A program made the position numbers and the translations under genes. Below the pieces are notes generated by a model, which saw only the letters and a list, made by a program, of their open reading frames with translations, ran no database searches and was not told where the DNA came from. A stretch of 64,000 bases of DNA, taken from the NCBI RefSeq assembly GCF_024259515.1, contig NZ_JANBWE010000002.1:124001-188000 (forward strand), read 5' to 3'. Positions 17,270 to 26,051 of this stretch are shown one piece after another. This DNA comes from Salirhabdus salicampi. Its GTDB lineage: Bacteria > Bacillota > Bacilli > Bacillales > Alkalibacillaceae. The stretch's first letter is position 1. Every line of letters begins with the position of its first letter.

Positions 17270-18027
17270 AGCTTGGCCTCCTCTACCAATTCACCCAATT
17301 TCTTTTTTAGTTCTGTTAACTGTGTATCCACACTGGCATCTACTTTGCCTAAAGGTGTTTCAATTACACAACTGGATTCCTCTACTAAATCGACAATGGG
17401 GTAAATAGCAAATGATGCATTACTCTCTACGATGTTCTTCAACTCTGTTTCATGACTTAACACATGTTCATATTGGGTTGGGTGAACATATAAAGAAATA
17501 TTCGGATGGTCTTTAACACACTTTATTGCAGCCTTCACAATGTGTAAAAAAGCCTCTTCATTACGTTCAATAGTCGAATGAACAATTTTTTCAGCTACTT
17601 GTATTCCAAGGTTTAAAATCGTCTCTTCACTTGATTCAACCGTGGTCATAGCTTCCTTTTTTGCCATGTTAACAATAGAGTTTGCCTCATCAATTTTGCT
17701 GCGATAATGAGCTAAAGCCTCTTCTTTTCCTGCCTTATATCCTTCCGTGTATCCTAACTCTTGCGCTTCTTGCTTAAGTTGCTCTTGTTCACGTTCCCAA
17801 TGTCTCTTTTCTGCAGCTATCTGTTCATTTGCTTTAGCGATAAGTTGCTCTGCCTGCTCCTTGGCATTCTCAACAATAGATTGAGCTTCTGCTAATTTTT
17901 TATCTACATCTGCTTCGGTGTTTGTTGTTGTCTCTAATTTTTCTTCCTGATGGAAAGTTGTAATGGGCTTTACTTTCATGATTTTTTCATATTGATTTCC
18001 AACACCAGATTTAAATACGTTAGACAA
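17266..18027 (-). CDS. fliH: FliH, negative regulator and C-ring anchor of FliI
   Basis: 253 residues from TTG 18027 (LSNVFKSGVGNQY), which overlaps the fliG stop and follows GGAGGTGACGATATTA; longer starts up to 18069 run through fliG codons and are less likely. It has a coiled-coil, Glu/Ala/Gln-rich middle (about 50-115, including the EAQELGYTEGYKAGKEEALA GxxxG-type stretch) and a C-terminal FliH/ATP-synthase-delta-like domain. Encoded between fliG and fliI. Confidence 0.92.
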   Translation of the reverse strand: MSNVFKSGVGNQYEKIMKVKPITTFHQEEKLETTTNTEADVDKKLAEAQSIVENAKEQAEQLIAKANEQIAAEKRHWEREQEQLKQEAQELGYTEGYKAGKEEALAHYRSKIDEANSIVNMAKKEAMTTVESSEETILNLGIQVAEKIVHSTIERNEEAFLHIVKAAIKCVKDHPNISLYVHPTQYEHVLSHETELKNIVESNASFAIYPIVDLVEESSCVIETPLGKVDASVDTQLTELKKKLGELVEEAKL

Positions 18028-19033
18028 TAATATCGTCACCTCCACCACGAGCAATGACAATTTCTCCAACTTCCTCTAGACGACGAATTGCAGCAACAAC
18101 ACGCCCTTGGGCTTCCTCCACATCACGTAGTCGAACAGGACCTAAATATTCCATTTCATCCTTGAATGTATCAGCCATACGCTTCGACATATTTTGGAAA
18201 ATAACATCTTTGACTTCTTCGCTTACCACTTTCAAGGAGAGTAGTAAATCTTCATTCTCCACTTCTCGAATAACTCGCTGAATTGCGCGGTTATCAAGTG
18301 TAACAATATCTTCAAACACAAACATTCTCTTTTTAATTTCTTCAGCCAATTCTGGGTCTTCCATTTCTAGCTGTTCCAATATTGTCTTCTCTGTTGCACG
18401 ATCCACACCATTTAAAACTTGAACTACTGTTTCTACTCCACCAGTTTGAGAGTAGTCTTGTGTAACGGTTGCGGAAAGTTTCTTTTCCAGAAAGTTCTCT
18501 ACTTCATTAATCACTTCTGGTGATGTAGAATCCATTACTGCAATCCGCTTAGCAATATCCGCCTGCTTTTCACCAGGTAATTGAGATAAAATTTCCGCAG
18601 ATTGCTCTGAATCTAAATAAGACAATATAAGTGCAATAGTTTGAGGATGCTCGTTTTGAATAAAGTTCAAAATTTGTGCAGGCTCGGCCCGTTTGGCAAA
18701 GTCAAAAGGCCTTACTTGTAGATTAGATGTTAGACGATTGATTAAATGGTTTGCGTCGTTTTCACCTAATGCTTTTTCTAAAATGGACTTTGCGTAGCCT
18801 ATACCACCTTGGGTAATATAGTCTTTCGCCTGGAGAATTTGATAAAATTGATCCAATACACTTTCCTTCTGTTTTGCATTTACTCTTCTAACTGATGAAA
18901 TTTCTAACGTTAATTGCTCAATTTCTTCTTCTGTAAGATGTTTATATACTTGGGCGGAAACATCAGGTCCTAAAGAAATGAGGAGAATGGCAGCTTTCTG
19001 CTTACCAGTCAGTTCCTCGTATTGTTTCGACAT
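18020..19033 (-). CDS. fliG: FliG, flagellar motor switch torque protein
   Basis: 337 residues. The N-terminal LTGKQKAAILLISLGPDVSAQVYKHL is nearly the same as B. subtilis FliG. The middle EHPQTIALILSYLDSEQSAEIL is the armadillo region, and the C-terminal torque helix region (EDIVTLDNRAIQRVIREVENEDL) carries the conserved charged residues that meet MotA. The second of two adjacent ATGs is taken because it is better spaced from AGGGGGGG; the first gives one extra Met. Confidence 0.97.
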   Translation of the reverse strand: MSKQYEELTGKQKAAILLISLGPDVSAQVYKHLTEEEIEQLTLEISSVRRVNAKQKESVLDQFYQILQAKDYITQGGIGYAKSILEKALGENDANHLINRLTSNLQVRPFDFAKRAEPAQILNFIQNEHPQTIALILSYLDSEQSAEILSQLPGEKQADIAKRIAVMDSTSPEVINEVENFLEKKLSATVTQDYSQTGGVETVVQVLNGVDRATEKTILEQLEMEDPELAEEIKKRMFVFEDIVTLDNRAIQRVIREVENEDLLLSLKVVSEEVKDVIFQNMSKRMADTFKDEMEYLGPVRLRDVEEAQGRVVAAIRRLEEVGEIVIARGGGDDIIV

Positions 19034-19045
19034 CATGTACCCCCC

Positions 19046-20647
19046 CTACTCTTCCGTAATCCATGAACGTAATAATTTTGCAAATTCTTCAGGATCTTCT
19101 TTTGCCATATTTTCTAGTTTTCTACGTTTTATCGTTTCTTCATCTTCTTCTATCGGTTCATCAAATTCAACTACGTCTGAGCTAGCTTGTTGACGATCTC
19201 TAATATCTTCTACCGCTCGCTCGTCTTTACGTTTTCTAAACAAGAGGCCGAGAAGAACGATTAAGCCAAGAATAAGTGCTCCACCTGCAACATACACCCA
19301 TGTCGGTATAACAGGAGTGGGTGATGTTGGGATAGTTGGTTTCTCTTGAAACTCTTGGAAAACGACAGAGAATTTTTCTTGCGGATTAACAGCACCGTAA
19401 TCTTTCGCTATCGTCGTACTTACGACAGAGTTCAAAATGGAGGAAATACTTTCTTGTACCATTTGCTGCTCTTGCGCCGATAAATATTCAGGTTCACCGT
19501 TTTCCGTTTGACCTTTTGTATTATCAACGGCTACTTGAATACCTAAATCACGAATTTTATAAGGACTTTCAACTACATTACGATGAATTCGGTTAAATTC
19601 ATTGTTTATCGTTTCTTTCATCATCTCGTATTCGGTATAGCCATTTCCTTCGGTATTGGCTTCGTAACCTGGGATATCGCCCTCTCCCGTACCTACAATT
19701 CCATCGGGTGGATTTTCTCCAGTGTATGTTTCTGTTATACGTTCAACACTGACTGGTAATCCTTCCATCGTTTCTAAGTTAACTGGCTCAACAATCTCTT
19801 CTAACCGGTCTTCTTGCGTAAAATCAATGTCTGTTGTAACTGAAACAACAACTTTCTCTCCACCAATCATAGTGCCGAGCAACCGTTGAACTCGTCTTTG
19901 AATATCCTTCTCAATATTTTGCTTAATTTCATGTTGTTGCGTGTAGGCATTGCCAACGTCATAATTATTTTCATTTTTTAAGTCAAAATACTCAAAGTAT
20001 TGATTCATAATGACGATATTATCTGTAGAAAGGTTTGGAACTGATTTGGAAACTAAATGATATAAACCTTGTATTTGGCCAGTCTGCAACTGGTAACCTG
20101 GTTCTGTATGAATAACGATTGACGCCGACGTTTCACCAGAAGCCTGTCCAACGAAGACAGATTGCTCTGGTTTATTAATCATGACGCTCGCTTGTTGGAT
20201 GCCGTTAATGCTAGAAATTAGTTTTGATAATTCCGTTTGTAATGCAGCAACTTCTAATATTTCCCGATCTTTATCTGTCATCCCCCATGAAGCATTTTCA
20301 CTGAAAAATGAATAATCGATTTGTCCGTTATTTGGCAAGCCTTGGGCCGCCAAATCAACGAGCAAACCGTCTGCTTGTTCCTTAGGGACATTTATCGTTG
20401 TTCCACCATTTCCTACTTCATACGGAATTCCTCTATTATCCAGTTCGGCTTTAATCTGCCCTGTTTCTTGAAGTGATAGATTCGTATATAACGGCACCAT
20501 ATTTGACTTGCCGGCAAATATACTCAGACCTGCCACCGTAATAAATAGTAAGACAAAGGCAGAAATAAACAATGTTCGTTGAGCAAGCGTCCTACTTATC
20601 CAAAAATCTTTTATTCTGTTCATATAAGACTGCGCTTTTTCTACCAT
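19046..20647 (-). CDS. fliF: FliF, flagellar MS-ring protein
   Basis: 533 residues: N-terminal membrane helix (about 25-45), the periplasmic-type ring domains with the YscJ/FliF signature VPLYTNLSLQETGQIKAELDNRGIPYEV, a variable Glu/Gly-rich loop (about 290-330), a second membrane helix (about 447-467) and a cytoplasmic tail (ENMAKEDPEEFAKLLRSWI) that binds FliG. The start ATG follows ATCGGGGGCAATT. About 60 nt separate it from fliE. Confidence 0.97.
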   Translation of the reverse strand: MVEKAQSYMNRIKDFWISRTLAQRTLFISAFVLLFITVAGLSIFAGKSNMVPLYTNLSLQETGQIKAELDNRGIPYEVGNGGTTINVPKEQADGLLVDLAAQGLPNNGQIDYSFFSENASWGMTDKDREILEVAALQTELSKLISSINGIQQASVMINKPEQSVFVGQASGETSASIVIHTEPGYQLQTGQIQGLYHLVSKSVPNLSTDNIVIMNQYFEYFDLKNENNYDVGNAYTQQHEIKQNIEKDIQRRVQRLLGTMIGGEKVVVSVTTDIDFTQEDRLEEIVEPVNLETMEGLPVSVERITETYTGENPPDGIVGTGEGDIPGYEANTEGNGYTEYEMMKETINNEFNRIHRNVVESPYKIRDLGIQVAVDNTKGQTENGEPEYLSAQEQQMVQESISSILNSVVSTTIAKDYGAVNPQEKFSVVFQEFQEKPTIPTSPTPVIPTWVYVAGGALILGLIVLLGLLFRKRKDERAVEDIRDRQQASSDVVEFDEPIEEDEETIKRRKLENMAKEDPEEFAKLLRSWITEE

Positions 20648-20707
20648 AATTGCCCCCGATATTTTCTCTCTCTCTATTTCTTTTCATTATTGTAGAGTTT
20701 TTTTCTA

Positions 20708-21010
20708 TTACACTTGCATTCTCATCATTTCTTTATAAGCATCAATCGCTTTACTTTGGACTTCTACTGTTGTCCGTAGTAAGACACCCGCCTTTTGTGA
20801 TGTAATCATGACATCATGGAGGTCCAGTGTCTCTCCTTTAGCTAAAGCTATTGTTTTTTGGTCTGATATATTTTGTGCTTCATTTACTTTTGACAGTGCG
20901 TCTTTTAATGTATTAGCAAACTTTTGTTGGGCTTGAAAAGGTGTCGCTTTTGTAGTTTGGTTATATTGGAGTTGCGGATTTTGCATTTTTATTTGATTAA
21001 TATTTGTCAT
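20708..21010 (-). CDS. fliE: FliE, MS ring-rod junction protein
   Basis: 100-residue protein joining the MS ring to the rod. The C-terminal half (LHDVMITSQKAGVLLRTTVEVQSKAIDAYKEMMRMQV region) carries the FliE signature, and the N-terminal half is Gln/Asn-rich. It lies between flgC and fliF with 12 nt to flgC. Confidence 0.95.
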   Translation of the reverse strand: MTNINQIKMQNPQLQYNQTTKATPFQAQQKFANTLKDALSKVNEAQNISDQKTIALAKGETLDLHDVMITSQKAGVLLRTTVEVQSKAIDAYKEMMRMQV

Positions 21011-21022
21011 TTTTCCTCACCT

Positions 21023-21487
21023 CTATTTCCCAATTTCAAGAGCTTTCATCAACATTGACTTTGACGCGTTAACAGCTGTAACGTTCGCTTCATATGATCG
21101 TGTTGCACTCATCAAGTCAACCATCTCCTTTAACGGATCAACGTTAGGCATTTGTACATACCCTTGTTCGTTTGCGTCAGGATGGTTTGGGTTGTATACC
21201 ATTTTAAATGGTGTGCGATCTTCTCGAATTGCCGAAACGCGAACACCGCTTCCCTCTGATGAAGTTTTATTCCCTTTTACCATTGCGTTGTTTAAATGTG
21301 ATCGAAATGGTTGTTCACGCTGTTCAAAGGCTACCATCTTTCGACGGTATGGTTCCCATTCACCATTTTCATTAACTCGAGCTCTCGTTGTATCAGCATT
21401 GGCTAAGTTAGAGGAGACAACATCCATTCGTAACCGTTGTGCAGTTAAAGCACTTGCACTAGTATTCATTGCATGAAATATACTCAT
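21023..21487 (-). CDS. flgC: FlgC, proximal rod protein
   Basis: 154 residues with the rod-family N-terminal motif (MNTSASALTAQRLRMDVVSSNLANADTT) and C-terminal helix (DLMSATRSYEANVTAVNASKSMLMKALEI). It also has the FlgC-typical YNPNHPDANEQGYVQMPNV stretch. It is 2 nt from flgB. Confidence 0.97.
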   Translation of the reverse strand: MSIFHAMNTSASALTAQRLRMDVVSSNLANADTTRARVNENGEWEPYRRKMVAFEQREQPFRSHLNNAMVKGNKTSSEGSGVRVSAIREDRTPFKMVYNPNHPDANEQGYVQMPNVDPLKEMVDLMSATRSYEANVTAVNASKSMLMKALEIGK

Positions 21488-21489
21488 CT

Positions 21490-21888
21490 CTACTTACCTC
21501 CGTTAATAACTGTTTCAATGCTTCTAAACTTTCCATTCAATCGATCTACTAAAGCATCATAATAGATTTGATTCTTGGCTAATTCAGTCATTTCTTTATC
21601 AATATCAACATTATTACCATTATGATTATAATTCGAATTACGTTGTTCTTGCACGTGAATATTACCGGTATTTATGGAAGAGAATGGCAAATGCCGTTCA
21701 TGCGTCCGCTTCGCAGTTATCGTAGATGACTGCGCTTGCGATAAAACATCCTTAAATACGACATTTTTCGCTTTGTAGTTCGGTGTATCCACATTGGCAA
21801 TATTGTTCGCAATTGTTTTGTTTTTTAAGGAAGCATAGTTCAAAGAATGTTGCAGTACATCAAACGTATGGTTAAAAAGTGGTGCCAT
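21490..21888 (-). CDS. flgB: FlgB, proximal rod protein and first gene of the fla/che operon
   Basis: 132 residues from the ATG at 21888 (MAPLFNHTFDVLQHSLNYA), preceded by AAAGGGGATAAATTT; the upstream ATG at 21918 has no SD. The motif LKNKTIANNIANVDTPNYKAKNV is the rod-family signature. It is the promoter-proximal gene of the flagellar operon, downstream of the codY terminator. Confidence 0.95.
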   Translation of the reverse strand: MAPLFNHTFDVLQHSLNYASLKNKTIANNIANVDTPNYKAKNVVFKDVLSQAQSSTITAKRTHERHLPFSSINTGNIHVQEQRNSNYNHNGNNVDIDKEMTELAKNQIYYDALVDRLNGKFRSIETVINGGK

Positions 21889-22070
21889 AAATTTATCCCC
21901 TTTCCTTATAGCATTCATTTATGTTTTGACGTCATTTTATGTTGGTTTATGTCGCTTTATAGATTATCGCATAAAATCACCATTTAATAAAATAGGTAGA
22001 GTCATAATCCCGTAAATTCGAATAAAAAGACACAGACAACCAATAGGAAAAAAGACCTATAAAAATACCT
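21889..22070 (-). promoter_or_regulatory. Upstream region of the fla/che operon with a possible extended -10 promoter
   Basis: About 180 nt between flgB and the codY terminator with no gene. On the minus strand TGCGATAAT (21963-21971) resembles an extended sigma-A -10; no good -35 is seen, and no clear SigD site (TAAA...GCCGATAT) was found. Between it and flgB, the plus-strand hexamer TTTATG recurs at 21918, 21936 and 21946, that is CATAAA in the transcript, and could be a regulator site. Promoter assignment is tentative. Confidence 0.4.
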
Positions 22071-22103
22071 AAAAAACCCCTGCAGGAAATTCCACAGGGG
22101 CTA
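22071..22103 (-). terminator. Rho-independent terminator after codY
   Basis: On the minus strand a stem of CCCCTGTGG with CCTGCAGGGG around an AATTT loop is followed by TTTTTT. It lies just beyond the codY stop and separates the xerC-hslVU-codY unit from the fla/che operon. Confidence 0.88.
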
Positions 22104-22121
22104 ATGTCTTATATCATTATT

Positions 22122-22901
22122 TTATTGATTATTTAATTTGCGTAACTCCACAAGGAATTTATCATTTAACACCTTAATATACGTACCCTTCATCCCTAGT
22201 GAACGGGACTCAATTACGCCTGCACTTTCGAGCTTACGAAGTGCGTTTACAATAACAGATCGTGTAATGCCTACACGGTCAGCAATTTTACTAGCTACGA
22301 GTAAGCCTTCGTTCCCATCAAGCTCTTCGAATATATGTTCAATTGCTTCTAATTCACTATAAGAAAGGGAGCTAATCGCCATTTGAACAACCGCTTTACT
22401 ACGGGCTTCTTCCTCAATCTCCTCTGCCTTTTGATGAAGAATTTCCATACCAACTACAGTTGCACCGTATTCGGCTAGTAACAAATCATCGTTGTTAAAG
22501 CTTTCTTTTAACCTGCTTAAAATTAGTGTTCCTAAACGCTCTCCACCGCCAATGATTGGTACAATCGTTGTAAGACCCTTTTCAAACAAGTCACGATTTT
22601 CGACTGGAAAGGCTGTATATTCACTATCTATATCAAGGTTTGCAGTCGTTTCTTTTACATTAAAAAGTTTTTGCGTATATTCTTCTGGGAATTGACGTTC
22701 CTCTAACATACGTTTCATTCTTTCGTTTTCAATCTCCTGTTTAATGGCGAAACCTAATAACTTACCTCTACGACTTAAAATGAATGTGTTGGCACTAATT
22801 ACGTCCCGTAAAGTACCGGACATATCGTTAAAGTTTACTGATTTCCCTGTTGTTTTTTGTAACATTGAATTAATTGCTCTTGCTCTCTCTAATAACTCCA
22901 T
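22122..22901 (-). CDS. codY: CodY, global nutrient-responsive transcription regulator
   Basis: 259 residues from the ATG at 22901 ([14 protein letters not shown]), six bases after GGAGG, the same length as B. subtilis CodY. The N-terminal GAF domain (about 1-155) binds branched-chain amino acids and has the highly conserved [29 protein letters not shown]. The C-terminal winged HTH (about 203-226, [31 protein letters not shown]) is identical to the Bacillus version by eye. GTP and BCAA sensing is family knowledge. Confidence 0.98.
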   Translation of the reverse strand: MELLERARAINSMLQKTTGKSVNFNDMSGTLRDVISANTFILSRRGKLLGFAIKQEIENERMKRMLEERQFPEEYTQKLFNVKETTANLDIDSEYTAFPVENRDLFEKGLTTIVPIIGGGERLGTLILSRLKESFNNDDLLLAEYGATVVGMEILHQKAEEIEEEARSKAVVQMAISSLSYSELEAIEHIFEELDGNEGLLVASKIADRVGITRSVIVNALRKLESAGVIESRSLGMKGTYIKVLNDKFLVELRKLNNQ

Positions 22902-22921
22902 GTTCATCCTCCTAATCTTTC

Positions 22922-24313
22922 CTACAAAATGTACTGGGACAAATCCTTATCCTTAAGAATCGTAGATAGCTTTTCATCAACGTATTCTTTCGTAATTTGG
23001 ATATTGCCCATATGAATGTCTGGTGCTTCGAAAGACAAATCTTCTAATAGTTTTTCTAAAATTGTGTGTAACCTTCTCGCACCGATATTATCTGTTTCTT
23101 GATTCACTTCAAAGGCGATTTCAGCTATCCTACGAATAGCATTGTCAGAAAATTCAACACTTATACCTTCAGTTTGCAGTAATGCCATATATTGTTTAAT
23201 TAACGCATTAGAAGGTTCTGTTAAAATATTGATAAAATCATCTACCGTAAGCTTTTGAAGCTCTACTCTCGTAGGAAAACGGCCTTGAAGCTCCGGAATT
23301 AAGTCAGATGGTTTTGCCATATGAAATGCACCTGCAGCAATAAATAATATGTGATCCGTCTTTACAGGTCCGTACTTTGTCACGATTGTAGATCCCTCAA
23401 TAATTGGTAGAATATCCCGCTGTACTCCCTCACGAGATACATTGGCTTGGTCATTGCTCTTTCCAGCGATCTTATCAATTTCATCAATAAAAATCATACC
23501 AGTTTGTTCCGCTTTCTCTATTGCTTCTTGTGTTACTTCATCCATATCAATTAATTTTTGGGCTTCATCATGGATTAACACTTTTCTCGCTTCACGGACA
23601 GGCATTCTTCGCTTCTTTTTCTTTTTAGGCATAAACTGGCCTAACGCATCTTGCATATTCATCCCCATTTGTTCCATACCAGAACCTTGAAGCATATCGA
23701 ACATCGTACTTTGTTGTTCTTCAACTTCTATGGATACCATTCGATCTTCTAATTCACCTAATGCCAATTGGTGCTCAATTTGTCTCCGTTTTTGTGCAAT
23801 GTCATCTTTCTGCTCTTCCTCTTGTGTTTGGTCATCCGTTTGTTGCCCGGAAAAAAACATTTCAAAAGGATTTTGCATACCTTTATCTTTTTTCTTTTCA
23901 GGGACTAGCAGTTTCACTAGTCGTTTATTTGCAAGCTCTTCAGCTTTTGATTTCACTTCACTCATTTTATCTTCTTTCACAATTCTAACCGACGTCTCCA
24001 CTAAGTCACGTACCATTGACTCTACATCCCGGCCAACGTAACCAACCTCAGTGAATTTTGTTGCTTCCACTTTCACAAATGGTGCTCCGACGAGCTTTGC
24101 AAGTCTTCTTGCAATCTCCGTCTTTCCTACACCAGTTGGTCCGATCATTAATATATTTTTGGGTACGATTTCGTCACGTAATTTATCCTCTAATTTCATT
24201 CGACGGAATCGGTTACGCAGTGCAATCGCCACTGCTTTTTTTGCTTCATTTTGACCAATGATATATTGATCAAGCTTCTCAACAATTTGACGCGGGGTAA
24301 GGTGAGTCCCCAT
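22922..24313 (-). CDS. hslU: HslU (ClpY), AAA+ unfoldase of the HslVU protease
   Basis: 463 residues. Walker A GPTGVGKT is at 58-65, the Walker [13 protein letters not shown] in the second half, and the C-terminal tail ends in KDLSQYIL, the peptide that docks into HslV. The I-domain (about 110-245) is Gln/Glu-rich with a KKKKKRR patch. It unfolds substrates for HslV. 20 nt separate it from codY and 22 from hslV. Confidence 0.97.
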   Translation of the reverse strand: MGTHLTPRQIVEKLDQYIIGQNEAKKAVAIALRNRFRRMKLEDKLRDEIVPKNILMIGPTGVGKTEIARRLAKLVGAPFVKVEATKFTEVGYVGRDVESMVRDLVETSVRIVKEDKMSEVKSKAEELANKRLVKLLVPEKKKDKGMQNPFEMFFSGQQTDDQTQEEEQKDDIAQKRRQIEHQLALGELEDRMVSIEVEEQQSTMFDMLQGSGMEQMGMNMQDALGQFMPKKKKKRRMPVREARKVLIHDEAQKLIDMDEVTQEAIEKAEQTGMIFIDEIDKIAGKSNDQANVSREGVQRDILPIIEGSTIVTKYGPVKTDHILFIAAGAFHMAKPSDLIPELQGRFPTRVELQKLTVDDFINILTEPSNALIKQYMALLQTEGISVEFSDNAIRRIAEIAFEVNQETDNIGARRLHTILEKLLEDLSFEAPDIHMGNIQITKEYVDEKLSTILKDKDLSQYIL

Positions 24314-24335
24314 GATTGACCACCCTCCTTAATGA

Positions 24336-24878
24336 TTAAAGCACTTCTAACACAATTTGATCATTCGTGTAGACACAAATTTCACCGGCCACTTCCAATG
24401 CTGCCTGTGCGATTTCTTTTGCAGATTTATCGGGAGCATACCGTTTTAATGCTCTACCAGCACTTAAGGCATAGTGACCACCGGAACCGATTGCTAAAAT
24501 ATCATCGTCCGGTTCAATTACCTCACCTGTTCCAGATACTAGAAACATATGCTCCTTATTCATAACAATTAACATCGCCTCTAGCTTACGTAACACTTTA
24601 TCACTGCGCCATTCTTTCGCTAGTTCAACAGATGACCTCGGTAAGTTGCCATTATATTTTTCTAAATAACTTTCAAACTTTTCAAACAATGTGAAGGCAT
24701 CTGCAACGGAACCTGCAAAACCAGCTAGTACTTTTCCGTTAAACAACTTACGTACCTTCTTCGCTTTATGTTTCATAACAACTGCATTGCCTAATGTAAC
24801 TTGCCCGTCCCCACTCATTGCACATTCACCTTCATGTCGGACGGCAAAAATAGTAGTGGCGTGAAAACCGTTTGACAT
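24336..24878 (-). CDS. hslV: HslV (ClpQ/CodW), peptidase of the HslVU protease
   Basis: 180 residues. The N-terminus [13 protein letters not shown] is the Bacillus type, in which a Ser exposed after Met removal acts as nucleophile (CodW), rather than the usual processed Thr; here one residue more lies between Ser2 and HATTIF than in B. subtilis [41 protein letters not shown] and [16 protein letters not shown] are family motifs. The SD GAGGTGGAAGACT supports the start. Confidence 0.96.
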   Translation of the reverse strand: MSNGFHATTIFAVRHEGECAMSGDGQVTLGNAVVMKHKAKKVRKLFNGKVLAGFAGSVADAFTLFEKFESYLEKYNGNLPRSSVELAKEWRSDKVLRKLEAMLIVMNKEHMFLVSGTGEVIEPDDDILAIGSGGHYALSAGRALKRYAPDKSAKEIAQAALEVAGEICVYTNDQIVLEVL

Positions 24879-24904
24879 AGTCTTCCACCTCTTTCTTTTC
24901 TTTG

Positions 24905-25807
24905 TTATGCACGGGGATGTGACCGTTTATATATCTTACGCAAATGATCTTTTGTCACATGTGTATAAATTTGCGTCGAGGATAAATGTTCATGGCCTAA
25001 TAATTCCTGCACAGATCGTAAATCTGCTCCTTCATTCAACATATGTGTTGCAAAAGTATGTCGAATTTTATGCGGATGAACATGAACTGTTAAGGATGCC
25101 TTTTTTACCATGTCATTTAAAACCGTACGGATTCCTCTCGGTGTAATTGGTCGCCCTCGTGCATTGAGAAACATTTTCGTTGAGCTTTGGTTACCTTTGG
25201 CCAATAATTTAGGGCGTCCATCTGTCATGTAACGTTCTAAAGCTTCATGTGCATACTTCCCAAACGGAACATATCTTTCCTTTTTTCCTTTACCCATTAC
25301 AAGGACGGTTTCAATCGTAAAGTCAAAGCTATGTAGTTCCAGTGCTGTGCATTCACTCACACGAATGCCTGTTCCATATAATAGTTCTAGTATTGCCTGA
25401 TTGCGTTGACCTAACGGTGTGGTAAGATCACTCACCGTAAATAACTTTTCCATTTCCTTTTCGTAAAGGAAATCTGGAAGAGGATGATCCGCTTTTGGTA
25501 GGGATACACTTAAAAACGGATTAGCCTCAACAATATGTTCTCTTTCTAAAAAACGAAAGAATGTTCGCAAACTGGAAATTTTTCGAGACACACTTCGTCT
25601 AGAATATCGTTGTTCATATAGGTCCGTTAAATAAACACGGATAACTGGATAAGATATATCCTGTATGCCTTGTAATCCTTCTTTTTCACAAAACAAAAAA
25701 AAGGTATCAATATCTTGTTGGTAATATTGAATCGTATATGGTGAGGCGTTTTTCTCAAATTGTAAATATTCAACAAATGCCTCACAGTGATTGCTATAAC
25801 CGAACAT
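24905..25807 (-). CDS. xerC: XerC (CodV), site-specific tyrosine recombinase for chromosome dimer resolution
   Basis: 300 residues with a SAM-like N-terminal core-binding domain and a C-terminal catalytic domain. Catalytic residues can be read: R149 (GTGIRVSE), K173 ([11 protein letters not shown]), H246 and R249 ([14 protein letters not shown]), H272 (ELLGHEH) and Tyr281 (TQIYTHV). It acts with XerD-type recombinase (RipX in B. subtilis) at dif. First gene of the xerC-hslV-hslU-codY unit. In B. subtilis trmFO lies between topA and this gene; here it does not. Confidence 0.97.
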   Translation of the reverse strand: MFGYSNHCEAFVEYLQFEKNASPYTIQYYQQDIDTFFLFCEKEGLQGIQDISYPVIRVYLTDLYEQRYSRRSVSRKISSLRTFFRFLEREHIVEANPFLSVSLPKADHPLPDFLYEKEMEKLFTVSDLTTPLGQRNQAILELLYGTGIRVSECTALELHSFDFTIETVLVMGKGKKERYVPFGKYAHEALERYMTDGRPKLLAKGNQSSTKMFLNARGRPITPRGIRTVLNDMVKKASLTVHVHPHKIRHTFATHMLNEGADLRSVQELLGHEHLSSTQIYTHVTKDHLRKIYKRSHPRA

Positions 25808-26010
25808 TCTCTCACCTCACATAAAGCGTATAAATCTTAACATACTTCTAACGCTTTACGCAACGAATTTGACTAAATTGTAACAAAATTCTGAATAGTG
25901 TCCAGGAAAGCTTACGTCAACTGCTTTTATTGTGTGTCAAGTATATTACCTTTAACCATTTCGATATTATAGCTTGATTAAAAGGTAGTGTCAAATAAAT
26001 CATACTTTTC
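25808..26010 (-). promoter_or_regulatory. topA-xerC intergenic region with a consensus promoter and an inverted repeat
   Basis: The minus strand carries TTGACA (25989-25994), a 17-bp spacer and TATAAT (25966-25971): a perfect sigma-A promoter for xerC-hslVU-codY. Closer to xerC, a TGTTAAGAT extended -10 is enclosed by an 8-bp perfect inverted repeat (25822-25829 and 25851-25858, arms TAAAGCGT/ACGCTTTA), which could be an operator or leader hairpin. No gene and no recognisable trmFO remnant was seen. Confidence 0.75.
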
Positions 26011-26049
26011 AAAAAAAGAAAACGCCTTGCTTAAGACAAGACGTTTTCC
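26011..26049 (-). terminator. Rho-independent terminator after topA
   Basis: Minus-strand arms AAAACGTCTTG and CAAGGCGTTTT (one G-U pair) around TCTTAAG, followed by CTTTTTTT, directly after the topA stop. Confidence 0.9.
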
Positions 26050-26051
26050 TC

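Noticed and set aside
22022-22062. Short inverted repeat ATAGG/CCTAT downstream of the codY terminator
   Set aside because: Five base pairs in AT-rich sequence are expected by chance.
25859-25965. Hoped-for trmFO remnant between topA and xerC
   Set aside because: Reading all minus-strand frames gives none of the TrmFO motifs at either terminus, so only promoter elements are reported.
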